NCBI GenBank assembly: GCA_002304445.1
Contig: NEVA01000014.1
Coordinates: 56,768 to 120,767, forward strand
Length of the DNA: 64,000 nucleotides
Direction: 5' to 3'
DNA from: Opitutia bacterium Tous-C4FEB
GTDB taxonomy: Bacteria > Verrucomicrobiota > Verrucomicrobiia > Opitutales > Opitutaceae
The number at the start of each line of letters is the position of its first letter. Positions within the stretch are counted from its first letter, which is position 1. A program made the translations under genes and the position numbers. Below the pieces are notes generated by a model, which saw only the letters and a list, made by a program, of their open reading frames with translations, did no database searches and was not told the DNA's origin. Positions 1-9,655 of this stretch are shown one piece after another.

Positions 1-1
1 T

Positions 2-1102
2 TGTCAGATCGTCGCCACCTGCGATGTGATGCGCAGCAAGGCCGAAAAAATGCGCGACCGTATCGGCGTCGCCTACGGTAAACGCAAGGCCAGCGGTGCG
101 CCTGCGACCGGTCCCGAGATTTATGCGACGCACGAGGAACTGGTCGCGCGTCCGGACATCGACGTGGTCTTCGTCTGCACGCCCGACCACTGGCACGCGG
201 CGGTTTCCAAGGCCGCCATGCTCGCCGGCAAAGACGTTTACTGCGAGAAGCCCCAGACGCTCACCGTCCACGAAGGCCGCGTGCTGGTTGACGTGGCGCG
301 GCGCACCGGCCGGGTTTTCCAGACCGGCACGCAACAACGCTCCAACAAGTCCTTCCGCAAGGCCGCCGAGATCGTGCGCAACGGTTGGCTCGGCGAGATC
401 AAACTCATCCGCACCCGCCTCGGCGAATTCCCGCCCGCGCCCGCGCTCTCCGAGGAACCCGTGCCCGCCGGCTTCGACTACGACCGCTGGCTCGGGCCCA
501 CGCCGTGGCGCCCCTATAACGAACAGCGGGTCAAGGGTGACTACGGCGGCGGTTGGCGCTGCTTCCTCGAATACGGCAGCCGCAAGAACGGGGACTGGGG
601 CGCGCACCATTTCGACATCATCCAGACCGCGCTTGGCACGGACGACTCCGGCCCGGTTGAGTTCATCCCTATCGGTCACGAGGGCTGCAAATTCCAGACG
701 CACGTCTACGCGAACGGCGTGCGCGTCGAGCGCTTCGACGACCCGAGCCTCAAGGGCATGATCGAGTTTCAGGGCACCAAGGGCACCGTCTGGGTCTCGC
801 GCAACGACGAGTTTTTCTCCGATCCGCCCGAGCTCGCCTCCCGCCCCCTGCGCGGCGAGGACATCCACCTCTACGCGAGCGACGACCACCACACCGATTT
901 CTTCAACTGCGTGCGCTCCCGCCAACGCCCCATCGCCGACGTCGAGGCAGGCCATCGCAGCGCGAGCATCTGTCACCTCAACGCCATCGCCGCCCAAGTC
1001 GGCCGCGCGATCCGCTGGGATCCTCGCGCCGAGAAGATCATCGGCGACCCGATGGCCGCCCGGCTGCTCGATCGCCCCCGTCGCGCCGGCTACGCCCTCT
1101 AA
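2..1102 (+). CDS. Gfo/Idh/MocA family oxidoreductase (5' end outside window)
   Basis: NAD(P)-dependent sugar or inositol-type dehydrogenase. The reading frame is open to the first complete codon of the window (CQIVATCDVM...), so the ORF-track ATG at 26 is probably internal and the N-terminal Rossmann beta-strand/GxGxxG lies upstream. Visible family hallmarks are 'VVFVCTPDHWHAA', the catalytic-lysine motif 'CEKPQTL', and 'GDWGAHHFDIIQTALG' in the substrate-binding domain, corresponding to the HxxD-type active-site helix. The C-terminal half is the usual alpha/beta domain. Such proteins are strongly expanded in Planctomycetes/Verrucomicrobia, commonly beside HEAT-repeat dehydrogenases and sulfatases, as here. 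The gene is followed 21 bp later by an exported HEAT-repeat protein on the same strand, suggesting co-transcription. The substrate cannot be inferred. Confidence 0.9.
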   Translation, partial: CQIVATCDVMRSKAEKMRDRIGVAYGKRKASGAPATGPEIYATHEELVARPDIDVVFVCTPDHWHAAVSKAAMLAGKDVYCEKPQTLTVHEGRVLVDVARRTGRVFQTGTQQRSNKSFRKAAEIVRNGWLGEIKLIRTRLGEFPPAPALSEEPVPAGFDYDRWLGPTPWRPYNEQRVKGDYGGGWRCFLEYGSRKNGDWGAHHFDIIQTALGTDDSGPVEFIPIGHEGCKFQTHVYANGVRVERFDDPSLKGMIEFQGTKGTVWVSRNDEFFSDPPELASRPLRGEDIHLYASDDHHTDFFNCVRSRQRPIADVEAGHRSASICHLNAIAAQVGRAIRWDPRAEKIIGDPMAARLLDRPRRAGYAL

Positions 1103-1123
1103 CCCTAAAAAAACATTTTCGCT

Positions 1124-3415
1124 ATGTCGCGCTCCCTTTTCCCGTTTCCCGTCGCTCTGCTGGTCTGCGCCGGATTGGTGCTCCCGTTGTCGGCCGCTGA
1201 TTCGGCGCTACCCGTCCTCGGTTTTTCCGGCAGCCAAGGCGCTCTCGAGGCGCTGGACGGCGACCTCAAGGCCGCCGGCACCGATCCTGCCAAGCTCGCG
1301 GCGCTCGAAGCGCGCCTGCTCGCCGTGCTGCGCAACAAAGACGCCACCTTCGCCGCGCGCCAAGCCGCCGCGCAACGCCTCGGCCTCGTCCTCGCTTTCA
1401 GCGCGGTGAAGCCGACCGCCGCCACGCTTCGCCCGCTCGGCACGATGCTGGCCGACGAACGCGATTCCGATCTCGCCCGCTCGGCGCTCGAGCCGGTTAC
1501 CTCCGACGTGGCGGACCCGCTGCTCGTGACCGCGCTCGGCAAAACCTCCGGGCGCACGCGTCTCGGTTTGATTGATACGGTCGCCCGCCGCGGGAGCGTG
1601 GCCGCCGTCCCGGCGCTGGCCAAGCTCCTCGCAAGCCCGGATGGGCCGACGGCCGCGGCTGCCGCGGAAGCGCTTGGCGCGATTGGCGGTTCCGAGGCGC
1701 TCGCCGCATTGCAAGCGACACCCGAGCCCGCCCCGCGCGCCGTGACCGCCGCGAAACTTGTCGCGGTCACCCGTTTGCCGGCGGCCGACGCCGTGCCCTT
1801 GCTCCAAGGCATCCGCACGGCGGCCGGCGATCCCGTGCACCGCGCGGCCGCGTTGCGTGCCCTCCTTGAAATCGACGCCGTCAACGCTCCGGCCACGACG
1901 GTCGCGGTGCTCGGCGGCGATGATTGGGCGATGAAGCAAGTCGTGCTCGAATCACTTTACGCCTCGCGTGCGCCCGGCTTGGCGGCGGCGCTGCTGGGAT
2001 CGCTTCCCTCGTGGGATGCGCCCACGCAGAGCGGCGTCCTCCACGCGCTCGGCCGTCGGGGCGAGGCCACGGCAGCGGCGGCAGCGGTTGCGGCGACCGC
2101 CCATGCCGACGCCGAAGTGCGCGGCGCCGCGATCACGGCGCTGGGCACGATTCCGGGCTCGGCCGAGACGGCGCGGGTGCTGGCGAAAATTGCGGCCGGT
2201 GCCGACGCCGCCGAGGCCAAGGCCGCCCGCGTCAGCTTGGCCCGCCTGAATGGTCCGGGCGTGAGCGCCGCCGTTCTCTCCGGCGCCGAGCAGGGCGAAG
2301 CCGCCCTGCGGACTGCGTTCATCGAACAACTCGCCCTGCGCAATCAGACCGAAGGCCTGCCGCTCCTCTTGAAATTGCGGGCCGATCCGGACGCGGCGGT
2401 GCGCGCGGCGGCGGCTACGGCGTTTGGCGATCTCGCGCCGATTGCCGACGTGAAGACCTTGCTCGACTGGACGCTGGCGGCGACCGACGCCAACGAACAA
2501 AGCCGCGCCCTGCGCGCGCTGGTGACGTTGACGTTGCGCAACCCCACGATTGCGACCCGTGGCGCGCCGGTGTATGCGGCGATCGAGAGCGCGAGTGCCG
2601 AAGCGGCGCTGCGGTTGTTGCCCGCGCTGGGGCGCATCGGTGGCGAGCCCAGTGCGGCCTCGGCCGCCCGGCTCGCGCTCGGGGCGGACGCCAAGGTGGC
2701 GGAAGCGGCGCTCGCGGCGCTGACCCGTTGGAGCGATACCACGGCGTTGGCCTCACTTGCGGGCGTGGCCGAGAAGACGACCTTGCCGGCGGCCCGGACG
2801 ACGGCGGTTGAGGGCGTGATGGCGTATTTCGAGCGCACCCGTGTGGCGTGGGACGGGGATGATACGGCGGTGGTCGCCCGGTTGCTCCCGGTGGTGGCCG
2901 ATCCGGCGGTGCGCGGCCGGCTGCTGAAATTGCTCAGTCGGGCCGGCGACTCGGCGGCGTTGGCGTTGGCTGCGGGGCTCAAGGCCGATGCCGCGGTGGG
3001 CGCAGCCGCGCGCGAAGCGGTCGAAATCATCACGGCCAATCTGGCGGGCCCGGCCAAAGTGCGGGCGTCGGCGCCGTCGGGTGCCGGCAATATCATGGAT
3101 GGCAAAACGAACACCCGTTGGACCGTGCCGCAGGTCGGCGAAGAGTGGGTGGAGATCGATTTCAAAGTGGCGCGGCCGTTGCACCGGCTGACGCTGGACC
3201 AGACTGGCCGGGCGGGAGACTTTCCGGAATCGTATGCGGTGCATGTGACGGATGACCTGGCCAATCCCGGCGCGCCGGTGGCGACGGGCACCGGGCAGAC
3301 GGGCAAGACGGTGATCGCGCTCCCGGCGGGTACGCGGGGCCGCTACGTGATCATCAAAAACGTCGCCGAGCGCCTGGACGGCTGGTGGGCGATCATTGAG
3401 CTCTACGTGGATTGA
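1124..3415 (+). CDS. Exported HEAT-repeat protein with C-terminal discoidin-like domain
   Basis: 763 aa. The N-terminus (MSRSLFPFPVALLVCAGLVL...SAADS) is a clear Sec signal peptide. Residues about 60-640 are a run of Ala/Leu-rich helical HEAT-like units, for example 'AVPALAKLLASPDGPTAAAAAEALGAIGG' type repeats (quoted in part). The last ~130 residues change character to a beta-rich region ('NIMDGKTNTRWTVPQ', 'GEEWVEIDFKVARPLHRLTLDQ', 'RGRYVIIKN') typical of F5/8 type C (discoidin) carbohydrate-binding modules. There is no cytochrome c CxxCH motif, unlike the two related large proteins further on. It probably acts in the periplasm or at the outer surface as a scaffold or glycan-binding partner of the upstream oxidoreductase; that role is inferred from context. 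Confidence 0.82.
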   Translation: MSRSLFPFPVALLVCAGLVLPLSAADSALPVLGFSGSQGALEALDGDLKAAGTDPAKLAALEARLLAVLRNKDATFAARQAAAQRLGLVLAFSAVKPTAATLRPLGTMLADERDSDLARSALEPVTSDVADPLLVTALGKTSGRTRLGLIDTVARRGSVAAVPALAKLLASPDGPTAAAAAEALGAIGGSEALAALQATPEPAPRAVTAAKLVAVTRLPAADAVPLLQGIRTAAGDPVHRAAALRALLEIDAVNAPATTVAVLGGDDWAMKQVVLESLYASRAPGLAAALLGSLPSWDAPTQSGVLHALGRRGEATAAAAAVAATAHADAEVRGAAITALGTIPGSAETARVLAKIAAGADAAEAKAARVSLARLNGPGVSAAVLSGAEQGEAALRTAFIEQLALRNQTEGLPLLLKLRADPDAAVRAAAATAFGDLAPIADVKTLLDWTLAATDANEQSRALRALVTLTLRNPTIATRGAPVYAAIESASAEAALRLLPALGRIGGEPSAASAARLALGADAKVAEAALAALTRWSDTTALASLAGVAEKTTLPAARTTAVEGVMAYFERTRVAWDGDDTAVVARLLPVVADPAVRGRLLKLLSRAGDSAALALAAGLKADAAVGAAAREAVEIITANLAGPAKVRASAPSGAGNIMDGKTNTRWTVPQVGEEWVEIDFKVARPLHRLTLDQTGRAGDFPESYAVHVTDDLANPGAPVATGTGQTGKTVIALPAGTRGRYVIIKNVAERLDGWWAIIELYVD

Positions 3416-3516
3416 GCGACCACGCGACGGGGGGCTGAGGAGCGTGCACGCCCGGATGTTTATGCTCGTTTTTTGAGGTAAATTAAGCGCGCGGCCGAGG
3501 CGACGCGGCTGGAACT

Positions 3517-3559
3517 AAAAAAGGCTTGGGCTGAGGTGGCATTGTTGCCGACCCAAGCC
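3517..3559 (-). terminator. Intrinsic terminator of the MFS gene
   Basis: An 8-bp inverted repeat (ggcttggg / cccaagcc at 3523-3530 and 3552-3559) lies just beyond the stop of the leftward MFS gene. Read on the minus strand it is followed directly by six T residues (aaaaaa at 3517-3522 on plus). The loop is long (21 nt), but position and U-tract fit a rho-independent terminator. It also sits in the convergent gap after the HEAT gene, whose own terminator is not obvious. Confidence 0.65.
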
Positions 3560-3581
3560 CAAACTCGGTTTAAAGCGCCGT

Positions 3582-4916
3582 TCACTCCATCTCGGAATGA
3601 CGGCTCTCCTTAAGGTAGATGGCGCCGATGATGGTCGTCGCGAGCGCGATGCCGATGGGGTAGGCTAGGCCGGCGTAGGGATTGCCAAAGTGGGCGACCA
3701 TCGACGTGGCGATCAGCGGAGTGAGGCCGCCGAAGATGCCGTTGCCGACGTGGTAGGGGAGCGACATCGAGGTGTAGCGAATCCGGGTCGGGAAGATCTC
3801 TACGAGGTAGGCGGCGATGGGCCCGTAGGTCATCGCGACGAGCAGCACCATGACGAAGAGCAGCGCGACGATCATCACATGGTTGAGCGGCTGGGCGAAG
3901 TGCGAGAGGCCCATGAAGAGCGGGATGTAGAGAATCGCGGCGAGCAACATGCCGCCGAGGATGACAGGCTTGCGGCCGATTTTGTCGGAAAGGCTGCCGA
4001 AAAGGACGAAGAACGGCGTGCCGAGCACCAAGGCGGTGGCGATCAAGATGAGCGATGTCTCGTAGCCGATGTTCAGCACCTTTTGCAGGAAGAACATGGC
4101 GTAGAATTGGCCCGTATACCACACGACGCCCTGGCCGGCGGTCGCGCCGAAGAGCGCGATCAGCACGAGCCGGCGATTCACCGGATTTATGAAACTCTCT
4201 TTGATCGGATTCACCGCCAGTTTGCCGGCGGCCTTGGCCTTCGCGAAGAGCGGTGACTCCTCCATCTTGATACGGATGTAATAGGAAAGTCCGACGAGCA
4301 CGATCGAGAGGAGAAACGGCAGGCGCCAGCCCCAGGCGGTGAATTTTTCGACGCCGATGGCTTGGCGCACGAGCAGAATGACGACGATGGCCAACAGCAG
4401 GCCCCCGGTTGCCGTGATCTGGATGAAGCTGGTGTAGAAACCGCGGTGGGCGCGCGGGGTGTGCTCGGCGACGTAGGTGGCGGCGCCGCCGTATTCGCCG
4501 CCGAGGGCGAGGCCTTGCACGAGGCGGAGCAGCACGAGGCAGATCGGGGCGGCGATGCCGATGGTTTCGTAGTCGGGCAGCAGCCCGATGGCGAAGGTCG
4601 CGCCGCCCATCAACAGCAACGTCAGCAGAAACGTGTATTTACGGCCGACGAGGTCGCCGATGTGACCGAAGACGATCGCGCCGAACGGGCGGACAATGAA
4701 GCCGGTCGCGAAGGTTGCCAGCGTGAGCAAAAACGCGGCGGTGGGATTGTCCTTTGGGAAAAAGTGTCCGGCGATCAGGGTGGCGAGCGCACCGTAAACG
4801 AAGAAGTCATACCACTCGATCAGCGTGCCGGCGGAGGAGGCCGAGATGACTTTCCAAAGGGTCTTTTTGTCGGTGTGGTGCGGAGCGGTGCTGGGATGGG
4901 CGTGAGCGGCGGACAT
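3582..4916 (-). CDS. MFS transporter, metabolite:H+ symporter (MHS) family
   Basis: About 444 aa with 12 predicted hydrophobic helices. MHS-family signatures (KgtP, ProP, ShiA relatives) are visible: 'GTLIEWYDFFVYG' in helix 1, 'GHIGDLVGRKYTF' between helices 2 and 3, and the second-half counterpart 'SLSDKIGRKPVILGG'. Such proteins import organic acids, betaines or shikimate with protons. The ORF track begins 41 codons earlier, but the upstream segment is not conserved in character. I place the start at MSAAHAHPSTAPHHTDKKT, where the cytoplasmic N-terminus of the family normally begins. The gene is divergent from the Nramp-like gene. The substrate is not assignable from sequence. Confidence 0.88.
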   Translation of the reverse strand: MSAAHAHPSTAPHHTDKKTLWKVISASSAGTLIEWYDFFVYGALATLIAGHFFPKDNPTAAFLLTLATFATGFIVRPFGAIVFGHIGDLVGRKYTFLLTLLLMGGATFAIGLLPDYETIGIAAPICLVLLRLVQGLALGGEYGGAATYVAEHTPRAHRGFYTSFIQITATGGLLLAIVVILLVRQAIGVEKFTAWGWRLPFLLSIVLVGLSYYIRIKMEESPLFAKAKAAGKLAVNPIKESFINPVNRRLVLIALFGATAGQGVVWYTGQFYAMFFLQKVLNIGYETSLILIATALVLGTPFFVLFGSLSDKIGRKPVILGGMLLAAILYIPLFMGLSHFAQPLNHVMIVALLFVMVLLVAMTYGPIAAYLVEIFPTRIRYTSMSLPYHVGNGIFGGLTPLIATSMVAHFGNPYAGLAYPIGIALATTIIGAIYLKESRHSEME

Positions 4917-5292
4917 AGTGGAGTGGGGTGCAAGACGCGCACCATAGGCGGCGGCGAGTGCGGTGTAGGAGAAAAGGGAAAATAGGGCCGGGGCCGTGAA
5001 GGCAAGACCGGGCATCCGTCGCGGCGCGGAAGGGGTCAACGGTAAGCGACGTCGGTGATTGAAGTGGCACGGGCGTCCCGCTGATGGGATCGGAAACCAC
5101 CGGGCAAGAAGTCCGCTCGTTCACGGGCGAGACAACCGTGTCCCGCTGGTAACAAACCCGGTGACCCATTTTCGCCGAACAAGTCCAAGTCATACCGGCC
5201 GCCGGGATAATGTTGGGTTGTGCCGGCGGTGCGGTTGCTTCTTTTATTTTCACGCCCCATCCCCGCCTCCGCGCCGAAAAACCGCTCCAAAA
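4917..5292. other. Divergent intergenic region with repeat remnants
   Basis: 376 bp separates the divergently transcribed MFS and Nramp-like genes, assuming the starts chosen here. The long ORFs over this stretch are low-complexity shadows. The segment must carry two promoters, but I find no convincing -35/-10 pair. It holds two related copies of a GC-rich element (separate entry) and an AT-richer patch (cttcttttattttcac) about 50 bp before the Nramp start. Confidence 0.5.
5068..5148. repeat. Two related copies of a GC-rich intergenic element
   Basis: The string CACGGGCGTCCCGCTG at 5068-5083 recurs at 5122-5148 as CACGGGCG, a 10-bp insert, then GTCCCGCTG. The insert makes a small hairpin possible (CACGG...CCGTG). 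It looks like a degenerate dispersed intergenic repeat rather than a regulatory operator, since only two imperfect copies are present. Confidence 0.4.
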
Positions 5293-6651
5293 ATGTCCTC
5301 CCCCACGTCCATGCCCTCGCCTTCGCCCACCCAACCTGCGCCGACCTCGTTCGGCGGTATTCTCCGGCAACTCGGACCGGGCCTGATCATCACGGCGTCG
5401 ATCGTCGGCTCGGGCGAACTCATCGTGACGCCCAAGCTCGGAGCGAGCTTTGGGTTTACGCTGCTCTGGTTCATCATTCTGGGCTGCGTTTTGAAGGTGT
5501 TTATCCAGATCGAGCTCGGCCGGTTCACGCTCGCGCGGGGGGTGACCACGCTCGAAACGATGAACCTCGTGCCCGGCCCGCGCCTCGTTGTGTCGTGGTT
5601 GCTGTGGCTATGGGCGATCATGTTTGCGGCGACGATTTTTCAGATCGCGGGCATGGTCGGCGGCGTGGCCAGCGTGTTGTCGATCGCCGGGCTCGATCTA
5701 TCGACGAATGTCATCGCGGTGCTGATCGGAATCATCACGGCCGTGCTGCTTGTGGTGGGCCGCTACAAGCTGGTCGAGACGGCGGCGACCTGGATGGTGG
5801 TGGCGTTTACGCTCTGCACGATGGTCGCGGTGATCGCCCTGCAGTTCACGCCCTATGCGGTGACGATGAAGAACATCACCGACGGGTTTAGTTTCAATTT
5901 GCCGGGGTCGTTCACGGTCGCATTTGCGGCGTTCGGGATCATCGGCGTGGGCGCATCGGAACTGATCTACTATCCGTATTGGGTGCTGGAAAAAGGTTAC
6001 GCGCGGCACGTCGGCCCGGCCGACGGCACGGTGGCGTGGGCCGAGCGGGCGCGCGGCTGGATGCGGGTGCTCAAGGCGGACTCGTGGGTCTCGTGTGCTG
6101 TTTATACAAGTGCGACGCTGGCGTTTTACGTGCTCGGCGCGGCGGTGTTGCACGCCAAGGGCCTCGATGTGACCAACGCCGACATGATCAAAACGCTCTC
6201 CGCGATGTATGTGGAAACCTTCGGCGCGTGGAGCCTGTGGTTGTTTCTGCTCGGGGCGGTGGCGGTGCTCTACTCGACGATTTTTGTGGCGACGGCCTCG
6301 AACGCGCGGCTGATGGCGGATGCGCTGGTTGTTTTCAAAGTGAAGCAATATCCGGCCGTCGCGGACCGGCAGCGGATGATCCGTTGGTTCTGCGTGCTCG
6401 TGCCGGCGGCGTGGACGTTGCTTTACGTTATCTGGGGTTCGCCCGTGACGCTCGTCTTTGTGGGTGCGGTGGCGCAGGGGATGATGATCCCGTTTCTCGC
6501 GCTCGCGGCGCTGTGGTTGAACTACCGCCGCTCCGATCCGGCCCTCCGCTCGGGAAATCTCTGGCGCGCCGGCCTGTGGATTTCAGCGGCGGCGATGACG
6601 GCGGTCGGGCTCTATCAGGTGGTCACGACGCTGGTGCCGTCGCTCAAGTGA
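5293..6651 (+). CDS. Nramp-related membrane transporter lacking canonical metal motifs
   Basis: 452 aa from the chosen ATG; the track ORF adds 78 unlikely upstream residues. The fold is recognisably Nramp (SLC11): 'LGPGLIITASIVGSGELIVTPKLGASFGF' type TM1 opening (quoted in part), then about ten further hydrophobic helices with a central loop. In true Nramp metal transporters TM1 carries DPGN and TM6 carries MPH. Here the equivalent positions read VGSGE (residues about 38-42) and GASELIYYPYW (about 220-230), so both metal-coordinating motifs are absent. It therefore belongs to a divergent Nramp-related branch whose substrate may not be Mn/Fe. The next gene, metY, is 101 bp downstream on the same strand. 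Confidence 0.8.
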   Translation: MSSPTSMPSPSPTQPAPTSFGGILRQLGPGLIITASIVGSGELIVTPKLGASFGFTLLWFIILGCVLKVFIQIELGRFTLARGVTTLETMNLVPGPRLVVSWLLWLWAIMFAATIFQIAGMVGGVASVLSIAGLDLSTNVIAVLIGIITAVLLVVGRYKLVETAATWMVVAFTLCTMVAVIALQFTPYAVTMKNITDGFSFNLPGSFTVAFAAFGIIGVGASELIYYPYWVLEKGYARHVGPADGTVAWAERARGWMRVLKADSWVSCAVYTSATLAFYVLGAAVLHAKGLDVTNADMIKTLSAMYVETFGAWSLWLFLLGAVAVLYSTIFVATASNARLMADALVVFKVKQYPAVADRQRMIRWFCVLVPAAWTLLYVIWGSPVTLVFVGAVAQGMMIPFLALAALWLNYRRSDPALRSGNLWRAGLWISAAAMTAVGLYQVVTTLVPSLK

Positions 6652-6746
6652 CGGAGGGCGCGCCCGCGCGGGCGAATCCGGGGTTGCGGCGCGGCGCAGA
6701 ATCGGAACCGTTTCCGCTTGTCCGGTTTTTCCACCCCCAGCTTTAA

Positions 6747-8036
<1,290 letters not shown>

Positions 8037-8058
8037 GGCGCGGAGGCGCGTGAGAGCA

Positions 8059-8084
8059 GGGACGGCTCTCCGGAGAGCCGTCCC
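8059..8084. repeat. Perfect 26-bp palindrome downstream of metY
   Basis: GGGACGGCTCTCC is followed immediately by its exact reverse complement. It can form a long hairpin 22 bp after the metY stop codon and may end transcription, although no T-run follows on the plus strand. It resembles dispersed palindromic elements, and two other gap hairpins in this window share a related centre (9625 and 23982). Confidence 0.7.
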
Positions 8085-8283
8085 AACCGTCAGCGCGAAT
8101 GGCAACCCCGTCTTCACCATCGCCTTCCCGCCCGACTTGGTCGCCGAGCCCGCCAGCTTAGGGACTTGTTGATCTGCTCGGGGACGACGTTACGTGACTT
8201 ACACGAGCGACCCGTGATTTTGACTGGATCTTTAGATCGCGTAATTCATTTCACATCAATGGTCGCTACCATAAAAAACATGC

Positions 8284-8324
8284 ATCCATGAAAATCCATA
8301 GATGCGCTTTTGATTTTCATGGAT
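8284..8324. repeat. 12-bp inverted repeat upstream of the ATPase gene
   Basis: ATCCATGAAAAT (8284-8295) and its perfect complement ATTTTCATGGAT (8313-8324) are separated by 17 bp. It lies about 90 bp before the ATPase ATG in AT-rich DNA. Possible roles are an operator, an mRNA hairpin or a decayed mobile-element end; nothing in sequence decides between them. Confidence 0.6.
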
Positions 8325-8374
8325 AAACGATGATGGCGAGTTTTGGCTCTGTATTTATCCAAGAAATTCTAACA

Positions 8375-8402
8375 TTGATAGTTTTAAATTCATGCTTAAA
8401 TA
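8375..8402 (+). promoter_or_regulatory. Possible sigma-70 promoter of the ATPase gene
   Basis: TTGATA at 8375-8380 is followed after 16 bp by TAAATA at 8397-8402, in the only AT-rich stretch upstream of the gene. Predicted initiation would fall almost at the ATG at 8410, giving a leaderless or near-leaderless transcript. Confidence 0.3.
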
Positions 8403-8409
8403 AGCTCTA

Positions 8410-9582
8410 ATGCTGGAGCGTCCATCCATCCTTGCCGTCATCGACGAGTATTTCGGTGTCCACCCGGCCGTGACCCTTTCCGGCCCCCGCCAATGCGGTA
8501 AAACCACCTTGGCCCGTGCTTTCGCGGCCCGCACCGCAGACGCGACTTTCTTCGATCTGGAGGACGCCGCCGACCGACAAAAGCTGGTCGAGCCAGAACA
8601 GACGCTCAAACCACTGACCGGCCTCGTGGTGATTGACGAAATCCAGCGTCAGCCCGCGCTCTTTGAAACGCTCCGCGTGCTCCTCGACCGGCCCGCTGAG
8701 CCGGCGCGCTTCCTCCTGCTTGGGAGCGCTTCACCGCACATCATCCGCGGAGTTTCCGAATCGCTGGCCGGACGCGCGGGCGTCGTGGACTTGGGCGGCT
8801 TCACGTTGGGCGAGACCGGCCCGGACACGCTCGCCCGCCTCTGGCACCGCGGCGGCTTCCCGCGCTCCTATCTCGCCGCGAGCGATGAGAAAACCTTCGT
8901 CTGGCGCGACGAATTCATCCGCAGTTTTCTGGAGCGCGATATCCCTCAATTTGGCATCACCATCCCGGCGGAAACGCTGCGACGCTTCTGGACCATGATC
9001 GCCCACTACCACGGGCAGACGTGGAACGGGGCCGAGTTCGCCCGCTCCCTCGGCACCAGCGAACCGACCGCGCGTCGCTACCTCGATATCATGGCCGGCG
9101 CCTACATGGTCCGGATTTTACCCCCGTGGTTCGAGAATCTCGGCAAGCGCCAGGTCAAAGCCCCCAAGATCTACGTGCGCGATACCGGGCTCCTCCATGC
9201 CCTGCTCGGCGTGCGCTCCCACGAGGCCCTCCTCGGCCATCCCAAGCTGGGAGCCTCGTGGGAGGGCTTTGTGGTGGAGCAACTCCTTGCCACTCTGCGC
9301 ACCCGCGACGCCTACTACTGGGCCACCCACAACGGCTCGGAGCTGGATCTGATGACGGTGTGGAACGGCAAGCGCTACGGCTTCGAGGTGAAATACGCCG
9401 ACGCCCCCGGCACCACCAAATCCATGCACGTCGCGCTTGCCGATCTCGGCCTCGCGCATCTCTGGGTCGTGTATCCCGGTGAAAAACGCTACAATCTCGC
9501 CGACAACATCACCGTCGTCCCGGCCCGCGAAATCCCGGCTCTCGTCACGGCGTTGAAAAACGGGATCGTCCTGCGTGGATAG
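8410..9582 (+). CDS. AAA ATPase with DUF4143 domain
   Basis: 390 aa. The N-terminal AAA_14-type P-loop domain has Walker A 'GPRQCGKTTLA' near residue 25, Walker B 'GLVVIDEIQRQP' and sensor 'FLLLGSASPHIIRG'. The C-terminal DUF4143 domain contains 'GSELDLMTVWNGKRYGFEVKY', a D...ExK arrangement reminiscent of PD-(D/E)xK nuclease folds. The family is widespread, frequently patchy between strains, and often described as archaeal/bacterial 'BREX- or TA-like' accessory ATPases, but its function is not established. It stands alone between an AT-rich intergenic region and the convergent cytochrome gene, consistent with horizontal gain. Confidence 0.88.
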   Translation: MLERPSILAVIDEYFGVHPAVTLSGPRQCGKTTLARAFAARTADATFFDLEDAADRQKLVEPEQTLKPLTGLVVIDEIQRQPALFETLRVLLDRPAEPARFLLLGSASPHIIRGVSESLAGRAGVVDLGGFTLGETGPDTLARLWHRGGFPRSYLAASDEKTFVWRDEFIRSFLERDIPQFGITIPAETLRRFWTMIAHYHGQTWNGAEFARSLGTSEPTARRYLDIMAGAYMVRILPPWFENLGKRQVKAPKIYVRDTGLLHALLGVRSHEALLGHPKLGASWEGFVVEQLLATLRTRDAYYWATHNGSELDLMTVWNGKRYGFEVKYADAPGTTKSMHVALADLGLAHLWVVYPGEKRYNLADNITVVPAREIPALVTALKNGIVLRG

Positions 9583-9624
9583 CCGACCGGCGGTCGGTTC
9601 TACAATCGGGGCCTGGGCGTGGGA

Positions 9625-9646
9625 GGGCGGGTCGGAGACCCGGCCC
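9625..9646. repeat. GC-rich hairpin in convergent gap
   Basis: GGGCGGGTC GGA GACCCGGCCC folds into a tight hairpin (6-bp inner stem with a triloop, then a bulged 3-bp outer stem) between the ATPase stop at 9582 and the cytochrome gene stop at 9656. It could serve as a bidirectional terminator. Its sequence is close to the hairpin at 23982-24003. Confidence 0.55.
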
Positions 9647-9655
9647 GACGCGGAA

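Larger units (their letters stand above)
8037..8409. other. 373-bp intergenic region with AT-rich half
   Basis: The first ~60 bp carry a perfect 26-bp palindrome. From about 8190 to 8409 the composition drops sharply in GC compared with everything around it, and holds a 12-bp inverted repeat and a promoter-like pair (separate entries). No credible coding frame is present. The compositional break immediately before the ATPase gene is consistent with an inserted or exchanged segment. Confidence 0.6.
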
